Assembly (NCBI GenBank): GCA_030829765.1
Contig: JAUROO010000010.1
Location: forward strand, 1-10,529
DNA: 10,529 nt
Direction: 5' to 3'
DNA from: Miltoncostaeales bacterium
Lineage (GTDB): Bacteria; Actinomycetota; Thermoleophilia; Miltoncostaeales; Miltoncostaeaceae
Shown here: positions 1 through 5,708 of the stretch, piece after piece
Layout: each line of letters begins with the position of its first letter
Position numbering within the stretch: position 1 is the first letter of the stretch
Program-made: the position numbers and the translations under genes
The notes under the pieces: model-generated
The model's database searches: none
What the model was told of the DNA's origin: nothing
What the model saw: the letters and a program-made list of their open reading frames with translations, nothing else

Positions 1-293
1 ACGGCCACGCGGCGCACCTGATCGACGGGGACGTCCGAGAACAGCCGGATGGAATCGACCGCCCCGTCGCAGGCGACGCATCCCACCGGCAGCAGGCGCA
101 GTCGGTCCGCGGCGCGCGCATATGCGATGCTCGACACCGCGGATACATCCAGATCCCCCTCGACGAGCCCTGCGTTGAGGGCGGCCGGGAGCCCATCCGT
201 GAATCGCACGCCGGGCAGCGCCGCCGCCTCGAGGTGGTGGTACACGGGAAACATGTTGAGGGCACTGATCCGGCCCACGCGCAGGTCGCTCAC
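1..293 (-). CDS. mqnA: Chorismate dehydratase MqnA (partial, N-terminal 97 residues)
   Basis: MqnA removes water from chorismate to give 3-[(1-carboxyvinyl)oxy]benzoate, the first step of the futalosine route to menaquinone, in the cytoplasm. I translated this stretch by hand. It opens VSDLRVGRISALNMFPVYHH, the family's usual G-R-I-x-x-L-N-x-x-P-x-Y start. There follow DGLPAALNAGLVEGDLDVSA, SSIAYARAADRLRLLPVGC and DGAVDSIRLFSDVP, matching the MqnA pattern of LN...G.lDva..Ss..Ya, a leucine-rich LLP stretch and G.V.Sv.LfS. The start is GTG at 293, whose last two bases and the next A form the TGA of the upstream gene (GTGA, 4-base overlap). No clear ribosome site precedes it, so translation is probably coupled. 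The C-terminal two thirds lie beyond the window's left end. MqnD is related in fold, but its N-terminal motif differs. Confidence 0.9.
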   Translation of the reverse strand, partial: MSDLRVGRISALNMFPVYHHLEAAALPGVRFTDGLPAALNAGLVEGDLDVSAVSSIAYARAADRLRLLPVGCVACDGAVDSIRLFSDVPVDQVRRVA

Positions 294-751
294 CGGGGCA
301 CCGCCCGGGCGCCCACGGCCTCTGCGAGATGGTCCGGATCGGACGGGTCGTCCGTCGGGATCACCCACTCGTCGGCGCCGAAGGCCACCGCCACCTGGCA
401 TGCGCCGGCCCCGAGGGCGCGCCAGTCCGGCCGGATCGGCGTGTCCGGGAGAACGCGCCGCGCCACGGCCGTCACGAGCAGGTCCTCGGTGCCCCAGGAT
501 CCCGGGCGGTCGGGCGCATCGGTCCCGGGCACCAGGTGCACGGCACGCACCCCATCGGCGCTCTCCGCTGCGGCGAGCAGTTGGTCGGCCACCTCGGCCG
601 GCGTCGTCCCGGCGCCGTAGCGGATGGGCACCGCGCCATCCCCGGCATCATCCGCGCGCACCCAGCCGATTTCCCCGGGCCGTCGGATGCCATCCGCCGC
701 CGCGATGGGATCGCGGGCCTCGAGCAGGGCGATGACCTCATCGCGGGTCAT
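290..751 (-). CDS. MqnC/MqnE-like protein lacking the radical SAM core
   Basis: This 153-residue protein has no CxxxCxxC motif and only one cysteine (118), so it cannot hold a radical SAM 4Fe-4S cluster. Its residues 45-130 nevertheless read like the C-terminal end of the futalosine enzymes MqnE and MqnC. YGAGTTPAEVADQLL (45-59) resembles their YGHxETPExRxxHLL. HLVPGTDAP (72-80) sits where IPLPFxP occurs. LLVTAVARRVLPDTPIRPDW (91-110) and GAGACQVAVAFGADEWV (114-130) match the terminal helix, 'hIkayWv' strand and 'qlAlxFGAnD' segment. Residues 2-24 resemble the helix that precedes the iron-sulfur loop in those enzymes, so about 200 residues of barrel appear deleted. The ATG overlaps the upstream TGA (ATGA) and the stop overlaps mqnA, which leaves no room for a frameshifted remainder. 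The function is unknown; a non-catalytic partner in futalosine metabolism is an inference. Family memory, not a search, underlies the alignment. Confidence 0.7.
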   Translation of the reverse strand: MTRDEVIALLEARDPIAAADGIRRPGEIGWVRADDAGDGAVPIRYGAGTTPAEVADQLLAAAESADGVRAVHLVPGTDAPDRPGSWGTEDLLVTAVARRVLPDTPIRPDWRALGAGACQVAVAFGADEWVIPTDDPSDPDHLAEAVGARAVPR

Positions 752-1719
752 GCGAAGCGCTCCACCACCCCGGCGGCGATCACGCGCAGCGCATCCGAAT
801 CGGCGCAGCCGATGTCGCCGTCGAGCGAGGCCACCGCGCGGTCCACCTGGTCCACGGCGGCACGCCGGGCTGCCGCGGTGCCGGGGTGCGCCGCAAGCCG
901 GTCGCAGAGGGCCTCGAGCCCGTCGCCGCCGGCGGCCACGCGGCCGATCTCGTTGCCGATCGCGGGCTCCTCCGCGATCGCCAGGATCTGCGGGAGGGTG
1001 ACGGTGCCGCTGAGGATGTCCGTGCCCCGCCGCTTGCCCATGGCATCAGGCGAACCCGCGAAGTCCAGGATGTCGTCGAGCACCTGGAATGCCACGCCCA
1101 CGTGCTCGCCGAATGCGGCCAGCCGGGCCTGGGCCTCGGCCGATCCACCGGACATCAGCGCGCCCAGGCGGCCCGACACGGCGAAGAGCGCCCCGGTCTT
1201 TCGCCGGCACCGCGCCATGTAGGCATCGACGGTCAGGTTCAGGTCGCCCGCCGCACGCTGCTGGTCCATCTCACCGCGCGCCAGGTCGAGTGAGGCATCG
1301 GCGAGAGCGGCCACCGCCGCGGGCGACCCCGCGTGCGCGAGTTCCGCGAACGCCCGGGCGAACAGGAAGTCGCCCACGTTGATCGCGGCATCCGTGCCAT
1401 GCGCCCGGGCCACGGTGGGGCGCCCGCGACGCGTGGGAGCGCCGTCGATCAGGTCGTCGTGGACCAGCGTGGCCATGTGCACCAGTTCCACGGCCGCGGC
1501 GGCGACGACCAGCGCCGCCCGGTCATCTTCGCTCCGCGATGAGCTGCAGAACACCATCATCGGCCGCACGCGCTTGCCGCCGGCGCCCAGCGTCTCGATG
1601 GCCGGGCCGGTCACCTCGGCCGCGTGGCCGGCGGCAAACATTGCGATCATGGACTCGCACTGGGCCATCCAGGGTCGCAGCGGGCGTGTGAGCTGGTGGA
1701 TGGGGGGAGCGGTCGTCAT
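748..1719 (-). CDS. Long-chain trans-polyprenyl diphosphate synthase
   Basis: Condenses isopentenyl diphosphate units onto an allylic primer to build the isoprenoid tail, here most likely for menaquinone. Of 323 residues, typical for the family. GGKRVRP (47-53) binds IPP. The first aspartate-rich motif is DDLID (88-92), followed by RRGRP (97-101). GD at 116-117 is conserved, as is KTGALF (174-179). The second aspartate-rich motif is DDILD (215-219) within FQVLDDILDFAG. Position -5 from the first motif is alanine (83), a small residue, which in this family goes with long products (heptaprenyl or longer) rather than farnesyl or geranylgeranyl. The protein should be soluble or peripherally membrane bound. 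ATG at 1719 overlaps the methyltransferase stop (ATGA), and its own stop overlaps the next gene. The neighbours place it in menaquinone synthesis. Chain length cannot be fixed from sequence alone. Confidence 0.93.
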   Translation of the reverse strand: MTTAPPIHQLTRPLRPWMAQCESMIAMFAAGHAAEVTGPAIETLGAGGKRVRPMMVFCSSSRSEDDRAALVVAAAAVELVHMATLVHDDLIDGAPTRRGRPTVARAHGTDAAINVGDFLFARAFAELAHAGSPAAVAALADASLDLARGEMDQQRAAGDLNLTVDAYMARCRRKTGALFAVSGRLGALMSGGSAEAQARLAAFGEHVGVAFQVLDDILDFAGSPDAMGKRRGTDILSGTVTLPQILAIAEEPAIGNEIGRVAAGGDGLEALCDRLAAHPGTAAARRAAVDQVDRAVASLDGDIGCADSDALRVIAAGVVERFA

Positions 1720-2408
1720 CCGGTCACCACACCGGCATGCAGCGTCGCCATACCGCCCGCCAGGCGCTGCCAGCGGATGTCCCCGATCCCGGCATGGGCC
1801 ATGAGCGCGGCGACGCGCTCCGGGGGCGGAACATCCGCGACCGTCTCGGCCAGGTGCCGGAACGCCCGGGCATCGCCGCCCAGGAGCCCCCCGACGGCGG
1901 GCGTCGCCATGCGCAGCACGCGCGCGTGGATGCCGCGCAGCCGCTCGGGCGGCGTGATCTCCAGCAGCACCACCCGTCCACCGGGGCGCACCACCCGTGC
2001 CATCTCGGCGATCGCCGCCGCGGGGTCATCCATCCCCCGCAGCCCGCCCGACGCCGTGGCGGCATCGAAGCGGTCGTCGGGGAATGCGAGGTCCGTGCAA
2101 TCACCCACATGGAAGCTGCAGTGACGGCCCGTGGCCTGGCCCTTCATCCGCGCACGCGCGATCATCTCGGGCGAGTGGTCCACCCCCATCACCTCGCCGA
2201 GGGGTGTCACGCGGTCGGCAAGCATCAGTGCGAGGTCGCCGGTGCCGGTACATGCGTCGAGGGCCGACGCGCCCGCGTGCAGGTCCGCGGCCCGGGCCGA
2301 GGCCTGCCGCCACCGGTCGCCGCGTCCCAGGGTCATCACGCGGCTCACCACGTCGTATCGCGGGGCGATGTGGTCGAACACCTCGCGGTCGTGCGCGGCG
2401 GTGGTCAT
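1716..2408 (-). CDS. ubiE: UbiE/MenG-family demethylmenaquinone methyltransferase
   Basis: Last step of menaquinone synthesis: SAM-dependent C-methylation of demethylmenaquinone. Of 230 residues, the usual family length. FDHIAPRYDVVSRVMTLGRG (11-30) corresponds to the family's F..IA.rYD..N...S.G.h..WR start. DACTGTGDLAL (51-61) is SAM motif I. VDHSPEMIARAR (77-88) carries the acidic ribose-binding residue. VGDCTDLAFPDDRFDA (101-116) and RPGGRVVLLE (141-150) are the later SAM-fold motifs. The C-terminal FRHLAETVADVPPPERVAAL and GGMATLHAG stretches match the family ending. The start is ATG at 2408, which overlaps the ubiX stop (ATGA); the reading frame extends much further upstream but runs inside ubiX. 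Oddities: the family's invariant-looking YDxMN and FGLRN segments read YDVVS and SGGLRGM here, so it is a divergent member. Closely related methyltransferases of other quinones cannot be excluded, though the context argues for menaquinone. Confidence 0.88.
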   Translation of the reverse strand: MTTAAHDREVFDHIAPRYDVVSRVMTLGRGDRWRQASARAADLHAGASALDACTGTGDLALMLADRVTPLGEVMGVDHSPEMIARARMKGQATGRHCSFHVGDCTDLAFPDDRFDAATASGGLRGMDDPAAAIAEMARVVRPGGRVVLLEITPPERLRGIHARVLRMATPAVGGLLGGDARAFRHLAETVADVPPPERVAALMAHAGIGDIRWQRLAGGMATLHAGVVTG

Positions 2409-3043
2409 CGGTGCGTCCCTGCCGCGGCGGTGTCCTGCTGCCCCCAGCGGGGGAACAGGGCATGATCGACGCCCAGGACATCGAGCGCCTTGCCCACCAC
2501 GAAGTCGATGAGGTCGTCGATGGATTCCGGCATCGCGTACATGCCCGGAGAGGCCGGCAGCACGATGCCCCCGGCCTCGGTGATGGTGGTCATGTTCCGC
2601 AACTGGATGAGCGACACGGGGGTCTCGCGGGGGATCACCACAAGTCGCCCGCGCTCCTTCAGCATCACCTCGGCCACGCGGTGGATCAGGGTGGCCCCGG
2701 TGCCGGTGGCGATGTGCCCCAGCGTGCTCGTGGAGCACGGCGCGATCAGCGCCGCGCGCGCCCCCGATGAGCCCGAGGCGAAGGCGCATGCGATGTCATC
2801 GGGATCCAGCAACTCCACGGCGCCGGCGGGGTCGGCATGGGCGGCCACGAACCGCTCGGCCACATCACGGTACGAGGCTGGCCGTGGACCCTCGCCCAGG
2901 AGTTCGTGGCTGATCACCCGCGCTCCGGCATCGGACACGCATACGCCCACGTGATGACCGGCCGCGGTGAGCACGGCAAGGCATCGCGCGCCGTAGATGG
3001 CCCCGCTCGCACCTGTCACTCCGAGGAAGATCCTCATCACCAT
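2405..3043 (-). CDS. ubiX: Flavin prenyltransferase UbiX
   Basis: UbiX joins a dimethylallyl group to reduced FMN to make prenylated FMN, the cofactor of UbiD-family decarboxylases. It has 212 residues with the classic motifs: RIFLGVTGASGAIYG (4-18), SDAGARVI (37-44), FASGSSGA (88-95), APCSTSTLGHIATGTG (101-116), RLVVIPRETP (133-142) and LRNMTTITEAGG (148-159). The partner UbiD is at 5709-7154, across the bc operon. In futalosine organisms the equivalent pair is described as serving naphthoate decarboxylation. I place the start at ATG 3043; ATG 3037 (giving MRIFLG) fits the family equally well, and GGATGG lies just before it. The longer frame back to 3106 is rejected because it would run through the hairpin at 3073-3104. 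The protein ends in a 14-residue polar tail after the usual C-terminus. The stop overlaps the methyltransferase start. First gene of the left-hand run. Confidence 0.94.
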   Translation of the reverse strand: MVMRIFLGVTGASGAIYGARCLAVLTAAGHHVGVCVSDAGARVISHELLGEGPRPASYRDVAERFVAAHADPAGAVELLDPDDIACAFASGSSGARAALIAPCSTSTLGHIATGTGATLIHRVAEVMLKERGRLVVIPRETPVSLIQLRNMTTITEAGGIVLPASPGMYAMPESIDDLIDFVVGKALDVLGVDHALFPRWGQQDTAAAGTHR

Positions 3044-3046
3044 CCG

Positions 3047-3052
3047 ATGGTA
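3047..3052 (-). promoter_or_regulatory. Possible -10 element before ubiX
   Basis: On the minus strand this reads TACCAT, which fits the TAnnnT pattern of actinobacterial -10 elements. It lies 10 bases before ATG 3037, so a near-leaderless transcript is conceivable. No good -35 hexamer lies 16-19 bases upstream, where the terminator hairpin and its flank sit. Read-through from the bc operon could equally supply ubiX. Weak support. Confidence 0.15.
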
Positions 3053-3072
3053 GACCCGCAGTGGTCCCAAAC

Positions 3073-3104
3073 GGCCGGGGTCCCGCACATGCGGGACCCC
3101 GGGC
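3073..3104 (-). terminator. Strong hairpin terminator after the bc operon
   Basis: Bases 3075-3086 pair perfectly with 3091-3102 (12 bp, nearly all G-C) around the loop ACAT; one more pair (3073 with 3104) follows a G-G mismatch. It starts 28 bases past the stop of the cytochrome c fusion gene and ends about 30 bases before ubiX. On the minus strand it is followed by GTTTGGG, only a three-T run; on the plus strand no T run follows. A stem this stable with a short T run fits termination or attenuation in a GC-rich genome and marks the border between the bc operon and the ubiX run. Confidence 0.7.
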
Positions 3105-3131
3105 AAGACCGTTCGACAGGCAGGGAGTGGC

Positions 3132-3869
3132 CTACTTGTACTTCGTCCCCAGCCCGTTGACGAACGTCGCGAGCGCCTCGAGGTCGGCCGGCGGCAGCGA
3201 TGCGTACGACGGCATGGGCGGGTTGGGCGCCTTGAGCCATGCGATCTGCTTGGCCTCGTCCCATCCCTTCGACCCGAAGTTGGTCAGGTCGGGGCCGGGA
3301 CCCGGCGCACCGACGCCCGCCACCATGTGGCAACTGCCGCATCCGTTGTTCATGAACACCTGCATGCCCGCTGTTCCGGCCTCGTCGAGCCCGCCCACCG
3401 GCAGGCCCTGCGACGCCACGCCCGCGGGCGAGTTGGCGCCCAGGTAGGTGAGGTAGCAGAGCATGCCCGTGACGATCACGATCATTCCCATGGCGAACGG
3501 GCGCTTCCAGATGCGCCGCTCGGGGCCACGGTCGATGAATGGCCACACCACCAGCAGGATGATCATGATGTTCGGCACCATGAACGTGGCCATGATCACC
3601 GGCGTGAGCACGTCCTGGTTGGCGAAGATCTTCAGCAGCTCGAAGGCGAAGTAGAAGTACCACTCGGGACGCGGAACGAAGTCGGTGGTGGCCGGGTTGA
3701 CCGGCTCGCCGACCTCCACCTGCACGACGATCGCGAGCACGATGATGCCCACGATCGTGAGCCCGGCGACGATCGTGTCCTTGAAGATCGCGTACGGGAA
3801 GAACGGCTTGCCGGTCTTCTTCGCGAGGGCGTAGTCCCTGTCGTAGGCCTTCTTGTCGGCCGGCTTCAT
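3132..3869 (-). CDS. qcrC: Menaquinol:cytochrome c reductase subunit IV fused to cytochrome c (QcrC type)
   Basis: Third subunit of a quinol:cytochrome c reductase, a membrane complex that oxidises menaquinol and passes electrons outward. It has 245 residues in two parts. Residues 1-145 match subunit IV (PetD, the C-terminal half of cytochrome b): a polar N-terminus, membrane helices near 31-50, 88-110 and 124-143, and the quinol-oxidation-site motif PEWY (68-71). Residues 160-245 form a class I cytochrome c: CGSCH (177-181) binds heme covalently, GPDLTNFG follows at 192-199, and Met219 in PPMPSY is the likely sixth iron ligand. The subunit IV-cytochrome c fusion is known from Bacillus-type bc complexes. 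ATG at 3869 overlaps the cytochrome b stop (ATGA). Last gene of the operon; a strong hairpin follows. The fused heme replaces a separate cytochrome f or c1, none of which is in the window. Confidence 0.93.
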   Translation of the reverse strand: MKPADKKAYDRDYALAKKTGKPFFPYAIFKDTIVAGLTIVGIIVLAIVVQVEVGEPVNPATTDFVPRPEWYFYFAFELLKIFANQDVLTPVIMATFMVPNIMIILLVVWPFIDRGPERRIWKRPFAMGMIVIVTGMLCYLTYLGANSPAGVASQGLPVGGLDEAGTAGMQVFMNNGCGSCHMVAGVGAPGPGPDLTNFGSKGWDEAKQIAWLKAPNPPMPSYASLPPADLEALATFVNGLGTKYK

Positions 3870-4699
3870 CGGACGCCCTCCTCGGCCTTGGCGGGCCAGG
3901 TCGCGGGGTACGTGACGGCGCCGGGCAGGGCCTTGGCGCGCTCGCGCGCGGCCTCGCGGCGGGCGTCCTCCTCATCGCGTTCGATGCGCAGCCGGCGCTT
4001 GGACCACGGCGGCTCGGAGATGCCCAGGCGCACGATGAAGTAGAGGTGCAACCCGATGAATGTCGCGATCGCGCCTGGTATCACGAGCATATGTATCGAA
4101 TAGAAGCGCGATAGCGTGGCTGGCCCGAATTCCGGGCCGGCGCGCAGGATGTCGCCGATGTAGGGGCCCACGATCGGGGCGGAGGCGAAGATGTTCACCG
4201 CCACCACCGTGGCCCAGTAGGCCTTCTGGTCCCACACCAGCAGGTATCCGGTGAGGCCCATGAACATGGTGAGCAGGAGCAGGAACGCGCCGGTCACCCA
4301 GGTGAGCTCACGCGGGTACTTGTATGCGCCCCAGATGAACACGCGGGCCATGTGCAGGAACACCACGATGATCATCACCGAGGCGCCCCACTTGTGCATG
4401 CCGCGCACGAGCCATCCCCACGTCACCTCCTCGGTGATGCGCTGGATGCTCTCGTAGGCGCCACCACGGGTGTCGGGCACGTAGTACATCGCCAGGATGA
4501 TCCCGGTGATGGCCTGCATGCCGAACACCACCATGGCGGTGAAGCCGAGCGTCTGGAACCAGCTGGTGCCCTCTGGGATGTTCCGGAACAGGAACCAGCG
4601 GGTGCCCGTCTTGACCCCGGAGCGCTCGTCGACGTAGTCGATCGTCGCGTCCGCGGACTTCTGCACGGGGTTCTTCGGCCCGATGTCCTTGGTCGTCAA
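3866..4699 (-). CDS. qcrB: Cytochrome b6-type subunit of the bc complex (QcrB type)
   Basis: Membrane subunit holding two b hemes and, with subunit IV, the quinol sites. 277 residues. Heme ligands are His102 (MHKWGAS) and His116 (FLHMARV), 14 apart, and His203 (SIHMLVIPG) and His218 (GLHLYFIV), 15 apart. The 15-residue step is the b6f/Bacillus pattern; mitochondrial-type bc1 has 14. Four hydrophobic helices lie near 50-73, 104-124, 133-156 and 200-225. The start is TTG at 4699: AGGAG lies 6 bases before it, and the next in-frame methionine is residue 55, inside the first helix. Oddities: there is no cysteine anywhere; the site that binds heme ci in b6f and Bacillus proteins aligns with Thr50. 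A charged tail (about 233-277) rich in Arg, Glu and Ala exceeds the usual b6 length. The gene sits 9 bases after the Rieske stop and overlaps the next gene by 4. Confidence 0.94.
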   Translation of the reverse strand: MTTKDIGPKNPVQKSADATIDYVDERSGVKTGTRWFLFRNIPEGTSWFQTLGFTAMVVFGMQAITGIILAMYYVPDTRGGAYESIQRITEEVTWGWLVRGMHKWGASVMIIVVFLHMARVFIWGAYKYPRELTWVTGAFLLLLTMFMGLTGYLLVWDQKAYWATVVAVNIFASAPIVGPYIGDILRAGPEFGPATLSRFYSIHMLVIPGAIATFIGLHLYFIVRLGISEPPWSKRRLRIERDEEDARREAARERAKALPGAVTYPATWPAKAEEGVR

Positions 4700-4705
4700 C
4701 TCTGG

Positions 4706-4710
4706 CTCCT
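4706..4710 (-). promoter_or_regulatory. Ribosome binding site that fixes the TTG start of qcrB
   Basis: AGGAG on the minus strand, six bases before TTG 4699, overlapping the TAG stop of the Rieske gene. It supports the unusual TTG start, for which no in-frame ATG alternative exists near the N-terminus. Confidence 0.75.
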
Positions 4711-5578
4711 AGGTGAACGGGTACATATGGGACAAGGTTCCCGACACCGGCACGCCCGGGTCGGCCAGGGGGAAGGTCTCCTGCTGCTGGTCAATCGAGT
4801 ACGGCTTGCCGACCAGCACCTGCAGGTTGGGGTTGCTGCTCGTCGCGGCCACAGCCAGCGGCACGCGGTCCTCGCCCTTGGCGATCTGCTCGGCCGTGTA
4901 CGACTTGCTGCCGTCCACGATCTTGATGTCCACGCGGTCGAGCGGCCGCGGCGGCGGACCGCCGGTGACCAGCCCGCGGGAGTTGTAGGCGCCGCCATGG
5001 CACGGGCACACGTAGCCTGCTGACCCGGGCGAGTACGCCACTGGGCAGCCGAGGTGGGCGCAGCGGTTCCAGATGGCGATCAGGTCGAAGTCGGCGGCGG
5101 TGAGGCCCGAGGCCCACTTCGCGAACCGCGACTCGAAGACGGCGGAGTCCTCGCCGGGCTCCGGCTGTGGGCGGCTGCCGGGGTCCTTGAGGCCGTACAC
5201 GACGTAGATACGCCTGTCGGCGTCGGGGTCCGGGCCCGAGACGGCCAGCGAGGTGACCTCGCCGATCTTCGTCGAGGGGCTCGGGTTGGCGTACGGGGGT
5301 GGGTTCTTGAGGAACTCGCTGGCGGGGCCGATGTACACCCACCGGTAGTCCTCGCCCTTGAGCGGCTGCGCCACGGCGAAGCCCACCACGGGGACGAGGA
5401 TGGCGGCCGTGAGCACGCCACCACCGGCGATGGCCACGTTGGAGAGGAACCGCGTGCGCGTGAGGTACCCGGGGTCGTCCGAGTGGTCCGGCTCCGGGGT
5501 GAAGTCGGTCGCACGGGGACCCGTGTAGGGCCCGTCCTGGGATCCGGGCGCGCCGGCGTTCGGCTCGTCCTCAGCCAC
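4709..5578 (-). CDS. qcrA: Rieske iron-sulfur subunit of the bc complex (QcrA type)
   Basis: Carries the 2Fe-2S cluster that takes the first electron from quinol and delivers it to the c-type heme. 289 residues. A 45-residue polar N-terminus rich in Pro, Asp and Gly precedes a single membrane anchor (46-70). Just before the anchor is TRTRFLSN, close to but not a perfect twin-arginine motif. The cluster motifs are CAHLGC (173-178) and CPCHGG (191-196): Cys173, His175, Cys191 and His194 ligate the cluster, and Cys178 and Cys193 form the usual disulfide. GGPPPRPL (206-213) closes the fold. Oddities: roughly 90 residues (75-165), including an Asp/Pro-rich stretch, separate the anchor from the cluster domain, and about 65 residues follow the PRPL loop, more than in common Rieske proteins. 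The start is GTG at 5578 with a strong GGAGG site 5 bases upstream. First gene of the bc operon. Confidence 0.94.
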   Translation of the reverse strand: MAEDEPNAGAPGSQDGPYTGPRATDFTPEPDHSDDPGYLTRTRFLSNVAIAGGGVLTAAILVPVVGFAVAQPLKGEDYRWVYIGPASEFLKNPPPYANPSPSTKIGEVTSLAVSGPDPDADRRIYVVYGLKDPGSRPQPEPGEDSAVFESRFAKWASGLTAADFDLIAIWNRCAHLGCPVAYSPGSAGYVCPCHGGAYNSRGLVTGGPPPRPLDRVDIKIVDGSKSYTAEQIAKGEDRVPLAVAATSSNPNLQVLVGKPYSIDQQQETFPLADPGVPVSGTLSHMYPFT

Positions 5579-5583
5579 TCCAA

Positions 5584-5588
5584 CCTCC
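5584..5588 (-). promoter_or_regulatory. Ribosome binding site that fixes the GTG start of qcrA
   Basis: GGAGG (within GGAGGTT) on the minus strand, five bases before GTG 5578. It is the best ribosome site in the window, as expected for the first gene of an operon, and decides the start. Confidence 0.8.
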
Positions 5589-5610
5589 GTAGACGTTCAT
5601 TGGACCCGCG

Positions 5611-5654
5611 ACACTAACCGAGGGGAGTCGATCCGGCGCGAAAACGCAGCGCAA
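5611..5654 (-). promoter_or_regulatory. Candidate promoter region of the bc operon
   Basis: The 130-base gap 5579-5708 is the longest free stretch in the window and must hold the bc operon promoter if the operon has its own. Two weak candidates are visible on the minus strand: TTGCGC (5654-5649) followed after 17 bases by TCGACT, and TAGTGT (5616-5611), a TAnnnT -10 without a recognisable -35. Neither is convincing alone. I see no operator repeat. Confidence 0.25.
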
Positions 5655-5675
5655 GGGCGGGATTTCGGGCCGTAT

Positions 5676-5694
5676 GTCCCCGTCGCGCGGGGAC
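5676..5694 (-). terminator. Weak hairpin after ubiD
   Basis: GTCCCC (5676-5681) pairs with GGGGAC (5689-5694), and one or two more pairs can form inside the loop GTCGCGC. It lies 14 bases past the UbiD-family stop. No T run follows on the minus strand, so it may be a pause or RNA-stability element rather than a true terminator. Confidence 0.35.
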
Positions 5695-5708
5695 GCCCCG
5701 TCCGTGCC

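Noticed and set aside
290..751. Reading the MqnC-like gene as a frameshifted or decayed radical SAM gene
   Set aside because: Both ends overlap intact neighbours, so the missing core has no place in any frame nearby, and the frame is clean. It is treated as a real short gene.
49..1222. Several plus-strand open frames over mqnA, the MqnC-like gene and the polyprenyl synthase
   Set aside because: Arg/Pro/Ala-rich translations without motifs, opposite convincing minus-strand genes with overlapping starts and stops.
2409..2789. N-terminal extension of the methyltransferase frame to 357 residues
   Set aside because: It would lie wholly inside ubiX in another frame, and its residues do not resemble the UbiE family. 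ATG 2408 in the ATGA overlap fits the family start.
5571..5600. Nine-codon open frame (MNVYGGWSG) just before and across the qcrA start
   Set aside because: It contains the qcrA ribosome site within its own codons and has no site of its own. A regulatory leader peptide is possible but nothing supports it.
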